From positions 153,770-217,769 of the forward strand of contig JAPWKG010000024.1 in NCBI GenBank assembly GCA_028283625.1: a DNA stretch of 64,000 bases, read 5' to 3'. The translations under genes were made by a program, and so were the position numbers. Of this stretch, positions 1-8,285 are shown piece after piece. The notes beneath the pieces are model-generated. The model ran no database searches. It had not been told where the DNA came from and worked only from the letters and a program-made list of their open reading frames with translations. Source of the DNA: Acidobacteriaceae bacterium (lineage in GTDB: Bacteria; Acidobacteriota; Terriglobia; Terriglobales; Acidobacteriaceae). Every line of letters starts with the position of its first letter. Within the stretch, counting starts at the first letter, position 1.

Positions 1-782
1 CCGATGCATGGAACAACGTGACCTTTGTGGCAGGGGAGATTCGCCGGCCGCAAAGGAACCTTCCGCTGGCGTTGCTGCTTGGCACCGGAGGAGTGATGCT
101 GATCTACATTGGAGCCAACCTGGCTTACACCTTCGTTCTACCGATGCAGGCAATTCAAAGTGTTCCTGCGGACCGTGTGGGTGCAGCGATGCTCAACGCG
201 ATTTATCCGCGATACGGAAGCACGATCATGGCAGTGCTGATTCTGGTGGCTGCTGCTGGCTGTGTAAACGGCATCATCCTTTCAGGAAGCCGGACCTTTG
301 CGACGATGGCGCGCGACGGACTTTTCCTGGAATCGGCAGCAAAGCTTAACCGGGCCGGAGTACCCGGCGTTGCGCTCTGGGTACAGGCTGCGTGGGCGGT
401 GCTGCTTCTGCTGGTGCGCACGCATGATCCGGTTCGGAACACGTATGGCAACCTCTACAGCAATCTGCTGGACTATGTCATCTCCGCAGCGCTCTTCTTC
501 TATGTGCTGACGGTGGCGGCGGTGTGGCGACTGCGGCGCAAGCGGCCGGAGGCGGAACGTCCTTACAAAACCTGGGGATACCCTCTTGTTCCAGGGGTGT
601 ACTGCGTCTTCGCCGGTCTGATCCTGCTGGTGCTTTGCTGGTATAGAGCTGCGACGGCTCTGCCGGGGTTTGGCCTGATTGCCTGTTGTGCGGTTGTTTA
701 TTTTCTGCTCTATCGCCGTGCTTCTTCTTCGGGGACAAGAGAGCGGAGAGCGGAGTTGCAGCAGGCTTTGCCACCGGCCTGA
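1..782 (+). CDS. APC-family amino acid/polyamine permease, C-terminal part (5' truncated)
   Basis: The window begins inside this gene: the open frame runs from base 3 with no start codon, so the true start lies upstream. The visible ~260 residues start with a GEIRRPQRNLP segment, which matches the conserved cytoplasmic loop of the APC superfamily (F-x-G-E-x-x-x-P-x-R-x-x-P). About six hydrophobic segments follow, which fits the last half of a 12-TM transporter. A basic segment (RLRRKRPEAERPYKTWGYP) before the last helices is also typical of the family. The protein would import amino acids or related amines across the inner membrane; the substrate cannot be read from this part. It lies 55 bp upstream of the propeller kinase on the same strand. 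No terminator was seen between them, but a functional link to galactan use is not supported. Confidence 0.85.
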   Translation, partial: DAWNNVTFVAGEIRRPQRNLPLALLLGTGGVMLIYIGANLAYTFVLPMQAIQSVPADRVGAAMLNAIYPRYGSTIMAVLILVAAAGCVNGIILSGSRTFATMARDGLFLESAAKLNRAGVPGVALWVQAAWAVLLLLVRTHDPVRNTYGNLYSNLLDYVISAALFFYVLTVAAVWRLRRKRPEAERPYKTWGYPLVPGVYCVFAGLILLVLCWYRAATALPGFGLIACCAVVYFLLYRRASSSGTRERRAELQQALPPA

Positions 783-837
783 GGCGGGCGCAGAAGGGGC
801 TGCGTTTGCTCATCGTGCCTTTTTTTTGTGAGCATGG

Positions 838-3807
838 GTGGGTATGTTGCGTGCTTCCTCATTCAAGCGCTCTCTGCGGTGGAGCGTCTTCGCTCTCTCG
901 CTGACGTTGCCCGCCGGCAGCCTGCGAGCGCAGTTTGCCGGCGAGGCGACACAATACACGCGCACGGTTTGGCGTCTTCCGGAAGGGCTCCCGGAGGACA
1001 CTGTCCAGGCGGTTGCTGCGTCTGAGGCCGGGGAACTCTGGGTCGGAACAACCGGGGGCCTGGCGATTTCCTCGGGTGGTGTCTTTCACGCGTTTCGTGC
1101 CAGTCGTGGTCCTTCCATGGAGGGGCAGAGTATTTTCTGCCTTACTCTAAGCCGCGACGGAAGTTTGTGGGCAGGCACTGAAGGCGGCGGCCTGTTGCGA
1201 ATTCGCAATGGTGTAGTGCGCAGTTACGGTGTGGCAGATGGTTTAACCGATGGCTTTGTGCGCAGCGTTCTGGAAGATGTGCAGGGCCGTCTCTGGGTGG
1301 GCACCGATAACGGGTTATTTCTACTGCAGGACAATCAACTTCACCGTATAGATCACCAGGATGGCGTGCCGGAGATTGCGGTCCACTCTATTTTGGAGGA
1401 TCGTGCGCACCGTATTTGGGTGGGTGGTTCGCGTTTGCTGCGCATTGATCCTGATGGAGCTCGGAAGTTGATTCCGCTTCCCGGGCAGTACAGCCAGAAT
1501 CGCGTAAAGAAAATTCTGCAGACTGACGATGGCACGGTTTGGGTGGGCACCGTGGGAGGGCTGCAGCGTTTTGATGGAACTGCTTTTCGCCGCGTTCCTG
1601 GAGTGGATGCTACGGTGCGAACCTTGCTGGAAGGGCATGACGGCGCCCTGTGGATTGGCACAATCGGCCAGGGGTTGTGGAAGCTGCATGACGGCCAGCT
1701 ACACCGTGTACAGCCAGAGGGCTTGTTGCCGAGCCAGACCGTGCTGAGTCTTTCGCAGGATGAGAGCGGCAATCTCTGGGTGGGAACGCAGGGCGGCCTG
1801 GTTCGTTTAGGAAGCACTCCTGTTTCGTTGTTGCCTTTACCGAAGGCCAGCGACGTAGATTTTGAGACGATCTCCGGTAATCGCGAAGGGCATGTATGGG
1901 TTGCGATGGGCAATCTCTATGTGATCGAAAACGGCAAGGCGCGCGAGGCAGAGTACGATCTTGCCGGGGTGAGCGTGCGAAATGTGTATCAGGCTCACGA
2001 TGGAGCGTTATGGATCGGTACTGATGGTAGTGGGGCGTACCGGTTGAGCGCAGGGCAGACACAGCATTTCTCTGTCCCCGGCGAGCTGACCAACAACTTT
2101 ATTCGTGGCTTTACTGAGAGTCGCGATGGCCGCATGTGGATCGCTACCGACGAAGGCGTGAGTGTTCTTGGAGCGCACGGTGCCAAGAAGCTGACTGAGG
2201 CCGATGGGTTGGCCTACTTCAGTATTCGCAGCCTTTGTCAGGATCATGCGGGTGTCATCTGGATCGGCACGGATCGTGGGCTAAGCGCATGGAGCAACGG
2301 TTCGTTTGTGCAGAATGGCGCAACGCTTGCTCTACGGCAGGAGAAGGTCTGGTCAATTCTCGAAGATCGTCAAGGCACGTTGTGGTTTGGCACGCGCGAG
2401 CATGGTCTCTTCCGTTACAAGGCGGGTCACCTGGATCAGTTCACCAAGGAGCAGGGGCTTCCGGGCAACAGCATCTATCAGCTACTGCAGGATCATCAGG
2501 GTCGCTTCTGGATTACAGGGCCGAACTCCATTGCCTCGGCTCCCGAGAGCGAGATGGAGAGTGCGGTGCCCTCGCTGGAAAGGCCGCTGAGCGTCACGCT
2601 CTACTCCATGCCGTATGGCGCAGAGGATGCACAGCTTTATGGCGGTCGCCAGCCGGAGGGTTATCTTGCTCCGGACGATTCGGTATGGTTTCCTACGACG
2701 GTTGGCGTAGCGCATGTTGTGCTGCGCAAAGACGCTCCGATACCGCGGCCGCCTCATGTTTTGATCGACAACGTACTGCAGGACGGCTTTCCGTTGCATC
2801 GCAGCGCGGAGCTGCATATTGCAGCGCCGGCAACCCGTCTCAGCTTCCACTTTTCCACGATGGATCTGAGACCGCAAAGCGAGGTGCACTTCCGCTATCG
2901 GCTCGAAGGCTTCGATGCTCACTGGACAAGTTCCGGCCCGGAACAGACCGCGACCTATACGAACCTGAAACCAGGGCGGTATCGCTTCCGAGTGCAGGCA
3001 TTTGATTCGGCGCAGCCCTCTGCGGTGACAGAAGACGCCATCGCTTTGCGCAAAGCGCCTTTGTTCTACCAGGCATGGTGGTTCTACGTCGCCTGCACTG
3101 TGCTGTTGTTGGTGCTGGTGTGGAGCATCTATCGCTTACGTCTGCGTGCGGTGCATCAGCGTTATGCTGCTGTGCTGGAAGAGCGTGGGCGTCTGGCGCG
3201 TGAGTTGCATGACACCGTCATTCAGGGCTGTACCGGCGTCTCTGCCTTGCTGGAGGCTGTGGCCAGTACGGCGGAGCTGGGTGCTCCTGTCGATCTTGAC
3301 CTGCTGAATTACGCACGCGAGCAAACGCGCGCCACCATTCACGAAGCAAGGCAGGCGGTCTGGGATCTGCGTTCCGGACAAAAAGACAAGCTCGATCTTG
3401 CGGCGGCTTTGAAGGCGCTGGGTACGCAGCTGGCTCGCGAAAATCGCGATTTTGTTTTTACGGTGGAGGCGCAGCAGCCTGTACTTCTTCGTGCCTCGAT
3501 TGTGCATGAGTTGACGATGGCCGCTCGTGAAGCGGTGTTGAATGCGATGAAGCACAGCGGCAGCCGCCGCATTGAGCTCAGGCTTGACCGCAGCGCGCAC
3601 GAGCTGCGTCTTTCCGTAAAAGACTTCGGCTGCGGTATCGTGGCAGGAGAAGCTGCTGCTAAGACAGGGCACTACGGCATCATCGGGATGCGTGAACGCG
3701 TGGAGCGCGTTGGCGGCAGCCTGGAGATTGCAAGCGCACCGTCTGAGGGAACCACCGTTACATTCTTCCTGTTGCCGCCATCCAGATTGAGAGCTCCTGA
3801 AGCATGA
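838..3807 (+). CDS. Hybrid-type sensor: periplasmic beta-propeller (Reg_prop/Y_Y_Y) histidine kinase
   Basis: A signal peptide is visible (residues ~1-32, ending L-R-A-Q). About fourteen Reg_prop blades follow, each with a W-[VI]-G-T-x-x-G-L signature, for example LWVGTTGGL, LWIGTDGSGAYRL and IWIGTDRGL; fourteen would make two seven-bladed propellers. A Y_Y_Y-type Ig domain lies near residues 640-730, one TM helix at ~740-766, then a HisKA_3 box (ELHDTVIQ, phospho-acceptor His791) and a HATPase domain (N-box around AVLNAMKHS, then DFGCGI and GHYGIIGMRER). The sensor is periplasmic and the kinase cytoplasmic. In Bacteroidetes this architecture senses oligosaccharides, but there a DNA-binding domain is often fused; here it is a separate regulator whose start overlaps the kinase stop (ATGA). 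The start is GTG 838; ATG 844 in the same frame is an alternative and neither has a strong SD. With GH53 and GH35 downstream, a galactan oligosaccharide ligand is inferred. Confidence 0.93.
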   Translation: MGMLRASSFKRSLRWSVFALSLTLPAGSLRAQFAGEATQYTRTVWRLPEGLPEDTVQAVAASEAGELWVGTTGGLAISSGGVFHAFRASRGPSMEGQSIFCLTLSRDGSLWAGTEGGGLLRIRNGVVRSYGVADGLTDGFVRSVLEDVQGRLWVGTDNGLFLLQDNQLHRIDHQDGVPEIAVHSILEDRAHRIWVGGSRLLRIDPDGARKLIPLPGQYSQNRVKKILQTDDGTVWVGTVGGLQRFDGTAFRRVPGVDATVRTLLEGHDGALWIGTIGQGLWKLHDGQLHRVQPEGLLPSQTVLSLSQDESGNLWVGTQGGLVRLGSTPVSLLPLPKASDVDFETISGNREGHVWVAMGNLYVIENGKAREAEYDLAGVSVRNVYQAHDGALWIGTDGSGAYRLSAGQTQHFSVPGELTNNFIRGFTESRDGRMWIATDEGVSVLGAHGAKKLTEADGLAYFSIRSLCQDHAGVIWIGTDRGLSAWSNGSFVQNGATLALRQEKVWSILEDRQGTLWFGTREHGLFRYKAGHLDQFTKEQGLPGNSIYQLLQDHQGRFWITGPNSIASAPESEMESAVPSLERPLSVTLYSMPYGAEDAQLYGGRQPEGYLAPDDSVWFPTTVGVAHVVLRKDAPIPRPPHVLIDNVLQDGFPLHRSAELHIAAPATRLSFHFSTMDLRPQSEVHFRYRLEGFDAHWTSSGPEQTATYTNLKPGRYRFRVQAFDSAQPSAVTEDAIALRKAPLFYQAWWFYVACTVLLLVLVWSIYRLRLRAVHQRYAAVLEERGRLARELHDTVIQGCTGVSALLEAVASTAELGAPVDLDLLNYAREQTRATIHEARQAVWDLRSGQKDKLDLAAALKALGTQLARENRDFVFTVEAQQPVLLRASIVHELTMAAREAVLNAMKHSGSRRIELRLDRSAHELRLSVKDFGCGIVAGEAAAKTGHYGIIGMRERVERVGGSLEIASAPSEGTTVTFFLLPPSRLRAPEA

Positions 3808-4442
3808 GTAGAAGTTTTGAAACAGATCCAATCCGCGTGTTGATAGTGGACGACCATCCGATCATGCGCTTCGGCATCGCGGCCATCATCAATGCGCAGC
3901 AAAATATGGAGGTTGTCGCGCAGGCGGGCTCCGCGACGGAGGCGGTGCAGATGTTCAAGCGCCTGCTGCCGGATATTACGCTCATGGATCTTCGCCTGCC
4001 GGACAGGAGCGGTGTTGAGGCGATTCGAGAGATCTGTGCGGGCACCCCGGATGCTCGTGTCGTGGTGCTTACGACGTATGAAGGCGATGAGGATATCCAT
4101 CAGGCGCTTGCTGCAGGCGCCCGCGGCTACCTGATCAAAGGGATGTCGCATGACACTCTGCTCAATGCGCTGCAGCGCGTGCACTCTGGTCAGCGCTTTC
4201 TTCCTGCGGCGGTGACGGAAGCTCTTTCCTTACGGCCGCCGGGCTCACACCTGAGCCAGAGGGAGCTGGAGGTCCTGCAGCTGATGTTTGCCGGGAAAAG
4301 TAACCGTGAAATCGCCGAAGAGCTCAGAATCAAGGAAGCCACGGTGAAGACACATGTGAGCGTCATTCTCACGAGGTTGAACGTGCAGGATCGCACTCAG
4401 GCGGTGGTTGAAGGTTTGAAACGCGGCCTGATTCACCTGTGA
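3804..4442 (+). CDS. NarL/LuxR-type response regulator paired with the propeller kinase
   Basis: The N-terminal receiver domain carries the acidic pair in VLIVDDHP and the phospho-acceptor Asp62 in LMDLRLP, plus a conserved Lys in GYLIKGM. A C-terminal LuxR helix-turn-helix follows (LSQRELEVLQLM ... NREIAEELRIKEATVKTHV). At 212 residues it is a normal NarL/FixJ length. It starts inside the stop codon of the kinase gene (ATGA, 3804-3807), so the pair is translationally coupled and very probably cognate. The GH53 gene starts 74 bp downstream behind a promoter-like element shared with the TonB receptor gene, which makes this regulator the best local candidate for binding that element; this is inference. 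Confidence 0.93.
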   Translation: MSRSFETDPIRVLIVDDHPIMRFGIAAIINAQQNMEVVAQAGSATEAVQMFKRLLPDITLMDLRLPDRSGVEAIREICAGTPDARVVVLTTYEGDEDIHQALAAGARGYLIKGMSHDTLLNALQRVHSGQRFLPAAVTEALSLRPPGSHLSQRELEVLQLMFAGKSNREIAEELRIKEATVKTHVSVILTRLNVQDRTQAVVEGLKRGLIHL

Positions 4443-4475
4443 AAATAGGGCAAAATGCTGCTCTCCTACTTTCGA

Positions 4476-4512
4476 CGGATACGAAACGTTATCGCGCGTT
4501 CGTATAGTTCCG
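4476..4512 (+). promoter_or_regulatory. 37-bp element upstream of GH53 gene (copy 1 of 2)
   Basis: CGGATA, AACGTTAT and TATAGTTCCG blocks occur with the same spacing (27 bases from the first block to the third) as in 8172-8208. The two copies agree at 24 of 37 positions with no gap. TATAGT resembles a -10 box. The element ends only 4 bp before the GTG start, so a transcript from this -10 would be nearly leaderless, unless the blocks are an operator rather than a core promoter. Confidence 0.5.
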
Positions 4513-4516
4513 TTCT

Positions 4517-5647
4517 GTGTTTAGAACTGCAAAAATCCCGTGCTCAATTTTCCGGCAACTGACCGTTTGTGGGTTTTTGTCGGCGGGCCTGGCAATCGCC
4601 CAGGCGTCCCCTGCTCCGCAGGGCACAGCACCGGCAAATCCGTTGGGCGCCTGCCCCCCCATCGCTTTGGGCGCAGATGTTTCTTTTGCTCCGCAGGCAG
4701 AGCAGCAGGGAACGGTGTTTACCGATCACGGTGTTGCGAGACCGCTGCTGGAGACGCTGCGGCAGCATGGCTACGGCTGGGTAAGGCTCCGTTTATTCAA
4801 TAATCCGACGACGCTTCCCAACAATCTTGAGTACACCCTGGCGGAGGCCAAGAAGGCGAAAGCTCTTGGCTTTGGGCTCGTGCTCGATCTTCATTACTCC
4901 GATGACTGGGGCGATCCGCAGCACCAGATCACTCCGCTTGCCTGGCAGAAGATGAAGCACGAAGAGCTGACCAACGCTGTCTTCACTTACACGCGCGATA
5001 CAATTGCGCGCTTTCGTGAAGAAGGGGTGATGCCGGATATCGTTCAGACTGGAAATGAAATCACCTCTGGCATGATGTGGCCTGACGGCAAGCTGCCTGA
5101 CCAGTGGCCGCACATGATTGAGCTGCTTTCCGCCGCTGGCCGCGGTGTGGTTGCCGGCACGGGCAATGCCCGTCGGCCGAGCATCATGCTGCACATCGAC
5201 CAGGGGGGCAACATTGAAACCACGCGCTGGTTCTTCTCGCACATCCTTGCGGCGCACGTTCCGTTCGATGTGATTGGCCAGTCGTATTACCCCTGGTGGG
5301 AGGGAAGTCTGGCGGATCTGAAGGCCAACCTCGCCTTCATGGCCAATGAGTACCACAAGCCGATCGTCGTGATTGAGACGGCCTACAGCTGGCGCCCTGA
5401 CAACTACATCGGCAAGAAAGCTCCGTACCCGGAAACGCCGGAAGGTCAGCGTGAGTTTTTGCAGGCCGTAGCGCAGACCGTGGCGGAAACGCCCAATCAC
5501 CTTGGCCGCGGCCTTTTCTGGTGGGAGCCCGCAGTGCGCGGCCCGCTCGCCCGCCGCGGACTTTTTGACGATGATGGCAAGTCGCTTCCCGCACTCAATG
5601 TCTTCGACGCTTGCATGCAACCGGTTTCACCAAAGGCTCAACCATGA
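4517..5647 (+). CDS. Secreted GH53 arabinogalactan endo-beta-1,4-galactanase
   Basis: The 376-residue product has a signal peptide (to about residue 30, A-I-A-Q-A) and a complete GH53 barrel. The acid/base Glu181 is in VQTGNEIT and the nucleophile Glu287 in VVIETAYSW. Other GH53 landmarks are GADVSF, WVRLRLF, DLHYSDDWGDP and GQSYYPWW. The family cleaves internal beta-1,4-galactosyl bonds in type I arabinogalactan or pectic galactan, releasing galacto-oligosaccharides. The start is GTG 4517, with no good SD; no better in-frame start lies before the signal peptide. The stop overlaps the next start by four bases (ATGA at 5644), coupling it to the GH35 gene, which would finish the degradation. 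Confidence 0.94.
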   Translation: MFRTAKIPCSIFRQLTVCGFLSAGLAIAQASPAPQGTAPANPLGACPPIALGADVSFAPQAEQQGTVFTDHGVARPLLETLRQHGYGWVRLRLFNNPTTLPNNLEYTLAEAKKAKALGFGLVLDLHYSDDWGDPQHQITPLAWQKMKHEELTNAVFTYTRDTIARFREEGVMPDIVQTGNEITSGMMWPDGKLPDQWPHMIELLSAAGRGVVAGTGNARRPSIMLHIDQGGNIETTRWFFSHILAAHVPFDVIGQSYYPWWEGSLADLKANLAFMANEYHKPIVVIETAYSWRPDNYIGKKAPYPETPEGQREFLQAVAQTVAETPNHLGRGLFWWEPAVRGPLARRGLFDDDGKSLPALNVFDACMQPVSPKAQP

Positions 5648-8127
5648 TGTCCTCCTCCTCCTTGCTTCGTTTCTTTTGTTTGTCCGCAATCTCGGCTGCA
5701 TCGTTTACTGCTGCTGCACAGGTACCTTCTTCAAGAATTTCGATCGATGCTTCTGCGCCACAGGCTGCGCCGCAGCCGGTACAAGCCAGGCTGGGTACGG
5801 ATCGGAATCCGCAGGGGGACGTAATCAGTGTCAATTCGCAGTACCTGACCTATGACGGAAAGCCCTGGCTTCCGGTCATGGGAGAGTTCCACTTCTCGCG
5901 TTATCCGGAGTCAGAGTGGGAGCGAGAGATTTTGAAGATGAAGGCCGCCGGTGTGGACATCGTTGCCACCTACCTCATCTGGATCCACCATGAAGAGTAC
6001 GAAGGCAAGTTTGACTGGAGCGGCCAGCGTGACTTCCGCCGCTTCGTGCAGCTATGCGCCAAGCATGGCATGTACGTTTATCCGCGCATCGGGCCCTGGG
6101 CGCACGGCGAGGTCCGCAACGGTGGTCTGCCGGACTGGGTGCTGAAGAACAGCCCCACTCGTCAGAACAACCCTATCTATTTGCGCGAGGTCGATGCGTT
6201 TTACAAGCAGATCGGCGACCAGATGAAGGGGCTGCTCTGGAAAAACGGCGGTCCTATCATCGGCATCCAGGTTGAAAATGAGTACCGCGCGACGGGTGAG
6301 GGAGAAGGGTCTGACCACATCCGTACTCTGAAGCAGATGGCCATTGAAGACGGCATGGATGTGCCGCTGTACACGGTTACCGGGTGGGATGGTGCAAGTA
6401 TTCCTCTGGACGCGGTTCTGCCCGTCTTCGGTGGGTATCCGGACGCTCCCTGGGATAGCTCTCCCAAGGCGCTGCCGCCGAACGAGGTCTATGCCTTCCG
6501 CTTTGCAAACCGTAGCGCCGGCAACATGGGCGCAATTGGTGGCAAGGGGCAAAGCCCGGCGTCGGTTTACGCGGGCACTCCTTTTCTTACGGCAGAGGTC
6601 GGCGACGGAATTCAGGACACGTACTTCCGGCGTCCTGCGCTGTCTACGGACGACGTCGCGGCGATTGCTCCCGTGATGTTGGGCAGCGGCGTGAACATGC
6701 TTGGCTACTACATGTTCCATGGCGGACGGAATCCAGACGGCGGTGCGATTACGCTGCAGGAGTCACAACGTACCGGCTATCCGACCGATGTCCCGGTAAA
6801 GTCCTATGACTTCCAGGCGCCGCTTGGTGAGTTCGGCCAGCCGCGCGAGTCGTTGCGGAAGCTGAAGCTGGTGCACTACTTCCTGCAGGACTTTGGCGAT
6901 GAGCTTGCACCGATGGCCCCCCATGCGCCTTCTGTGCAGCCTTCCAGCCCGTCGGATGTCAGCGTGCCTCGGGTCTCTGCGCGCACGAACGGCGACGCAG
7001 GGTTTGTCTTCTTCAACAACCATGTGCGTGACCTGGCGATGCCAGCTCGTTCCGGCTTCCAGGTAGAGCTGCATCTGCCTTCCGGCGTGGTGCGTGTGCC
7101 GGAGCAGCCGATCTCGCTGGCAGCCGATTCCTTTGGCATCTGGCCGGTGAACTTCAAGCTGGGCAGCGCTACGCTGCGCTACAGCACGGCCCAGCTCTTC
7201 AAGAAGCAGACCGTCGCAGGCAAAACGACGTACTTTTTCTTTGCGATTCCCGGGGTAGAGCCTGAGTTCTCCTGGAGCGAGGCGAACGCGGTGCGTCACG
7301 CGGAGGGTGTTCTCGGGGAACGTCAGGACGGCACAGCCAGAACGCTGCTCTTCAGTGAGAACAAGAGCGCTGTTCTGGAGCTCGCGGACGGTTCCCGTGT
7401 TGTGCTGCTGCCAGAGGCCAAGGCAGAGCAGGCCTGGAGCAGCGGCCAAAGCGCAGCTCCGTTGTTGTTCACCTCGGCTGACGCGTTTGCCGACGAGCAG
7501 GGCTGGACGCTCGACACCTATGGCGACCCCAACTTCGCTGTCGATGTGCTGGGAGCCCACCAGGCACCTAAGGTGATCGGAGATATTCCGGTAGCGAGCA
7601 AGTCGGTGGAAGGTCTGTTTACTTCATACCGCTTTGCGCTCAAGCCGGTTGCGCTTCCCGTGACGGTTACCCAACAGCAGCAGGCTAAGCCGCGCGGCGC
7701 CTTTGAGATGGGGCCAACGCTCTCCTGGCGAGCGGCCATTGCCATGGCCCCCGATGAGGAGGAGTTTGCTGGAGCGGCTTCCTGGAAGCTTGCGCTGCCT
7801 GCGGTTCCGGAGCATAGCCATGTAACCGATGCGCTGTTGCGTGTGCGGTACTCGGGTGATGTGGCACGGCTGTACCAGCAGGGCGTCCTGGTGGATGACA
7901 ACTTCTGGAATGGTTTGCCCTGGGAGATCGGTCTGCGTGAGACCAGTACCGGTTGGCGGCAGGCCTCCTCGGCAGAGATTAAGGTTCTACCGTTACCGGA
8001 GAAATATCCCATGTATCTGGAAAAATCAGCGCTGCTTGAGTTCCAGCACGGAGTCGCGGCTTCACTGCAGAAGGTCGAGCTTATCCCGCGTTACGAATTG
8101 CACTTGCAGCTTTCAGAGAAGCGCTAG
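5644..8127 (+). CDS. GH35 beta-galactosidase, exported
   Basis: The ~827-residue protein has a signal peptide (ends about A-A-A-Q). The GH35 catalytic core follows, with the signature GGPIIGIQVENEY; the second Glu of ENEY, Glu213, is the expected acid/base. Glu318 in FLTAEVGDG is the probable nucleophile. Beta-sandwich domains fill the C-terminal half. GH35 enzymes remove terminal beta-galactose from oligosaccharides, so this enzyme fits directly behind the GH53 endo-galactanase in the periplasm or outside the cell. The start chosen is ATG 5644, overlapping the GH53 stop by four bases; ATG 5647 is adjacent in frame. A longer frame from 5611 lies inside GH53 and would bury the signal peptide. 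The gene ends 158 bp before the TonB receptor start. Confidence 0.93.
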   Translation: MMSSSSLLRFFCLSAISAASFTAAAQVPSSRISIDASAPQAAPQPVQARLGTDRNPQGDVISVNSQYLTYDGKPWLPVMGEFHFSRYPESEWEREILKMKAAGVDIVATYLIWIHHEEYEGKFDWSGQRDFRRFVQLCAKHGMYVYPRIGPWAHGEVRNGGLPDWVLKNSPTRQNNPIYLREVDAFYKQIGDQMKGLLWKNGGPIIGIQVENEYRATGEGEGSDHIRTLKQMAIEDGMDVPLYTVTGWDGASIPLDAVLPVFGGYPDAPWDSSPKALPPNEVYAFRFANRSAGNMGAIGGKGQSPASVYAGTPFLTAEVGDGIQDTYFRRPALSTDDVAAIAPVMLGSGVNMLGYYMFHGGRNPDGGAITLQESQRTGYPTDVPVKSYDFQAPLGEFGQPRESLRKLKLVHYFLQDFGDELAPMAPHAPSVQPSSPSDVSVPRVSARTNGDAGFVFFNNHVRDLAMPARSGFQVELHLPSGVVRVPEQPISLAADSFGIWPVNFKLGSATLRYSTAQLFKKQTVAGKTTYFFFAIPGVEPEFSWSEANAVRHAEGVLGERQDGTARTLLFSENKSAVLELADGSRVVLLPEAKAEQAWSSGQSAAPLLFTSADAFADEQGWTLDTYGDPNFAVDVLGAHQAPKVIGDIPVASKSVEGLFTSYRFALKPVALPVTVTQQQQAKPRGAFEMGPTLSWRAAIAMAPDEEEFAGAASWKLALPAVPEHSHVTDALLRVRYSGDVARLYQQGVLVDDNFWNGLPWEIGLRETSTGWRQASSAEIKVLPLPEKYPMYLEKSALLEFQHGVAASLQKVELIPRYELHLQLSEKR

Positions 8128-8171
8128 GTCGAGCGCTCGGTTTGGAAAAAAACGGGCGCTCCCCCTTTTGG

Positions 8172-8208
8172 CGGATATCAGACGTTATTCGCAACACATA
8201 CAGTTCCG
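8172..8208 (+). promoter_or_regulatory. 37-bp element upstream of TonB receptor gene (copy 2 of 2)
   Basis: This is the second copy of the element at 4476-4512: CGGATA, ACGTTAT and TACAGTTCCG blocks with identical spacing. It lies 78 bp before the receptor start in a normal promoter position. It suggests that the receptor gene has its own promoter, under the same control as the GH53-GH35 pair. Confidence 0.5.
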
Positions 8209-8285
8209 CTGTTCTTCTTCCTGCGAAGAATCGGTACGCGAAAAAAACAAGCGCAGGTCTTGGCAGGAACATCAGGAGGCAGTAC

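Noticed and set aside
2235..3005. Plus-strand second-frame ORF inside the first propeller kinase
   Set aside because: Cys/Arg/Ser-rich out-of-frame shadow; the overlapping kinase frame carries all the motifs.
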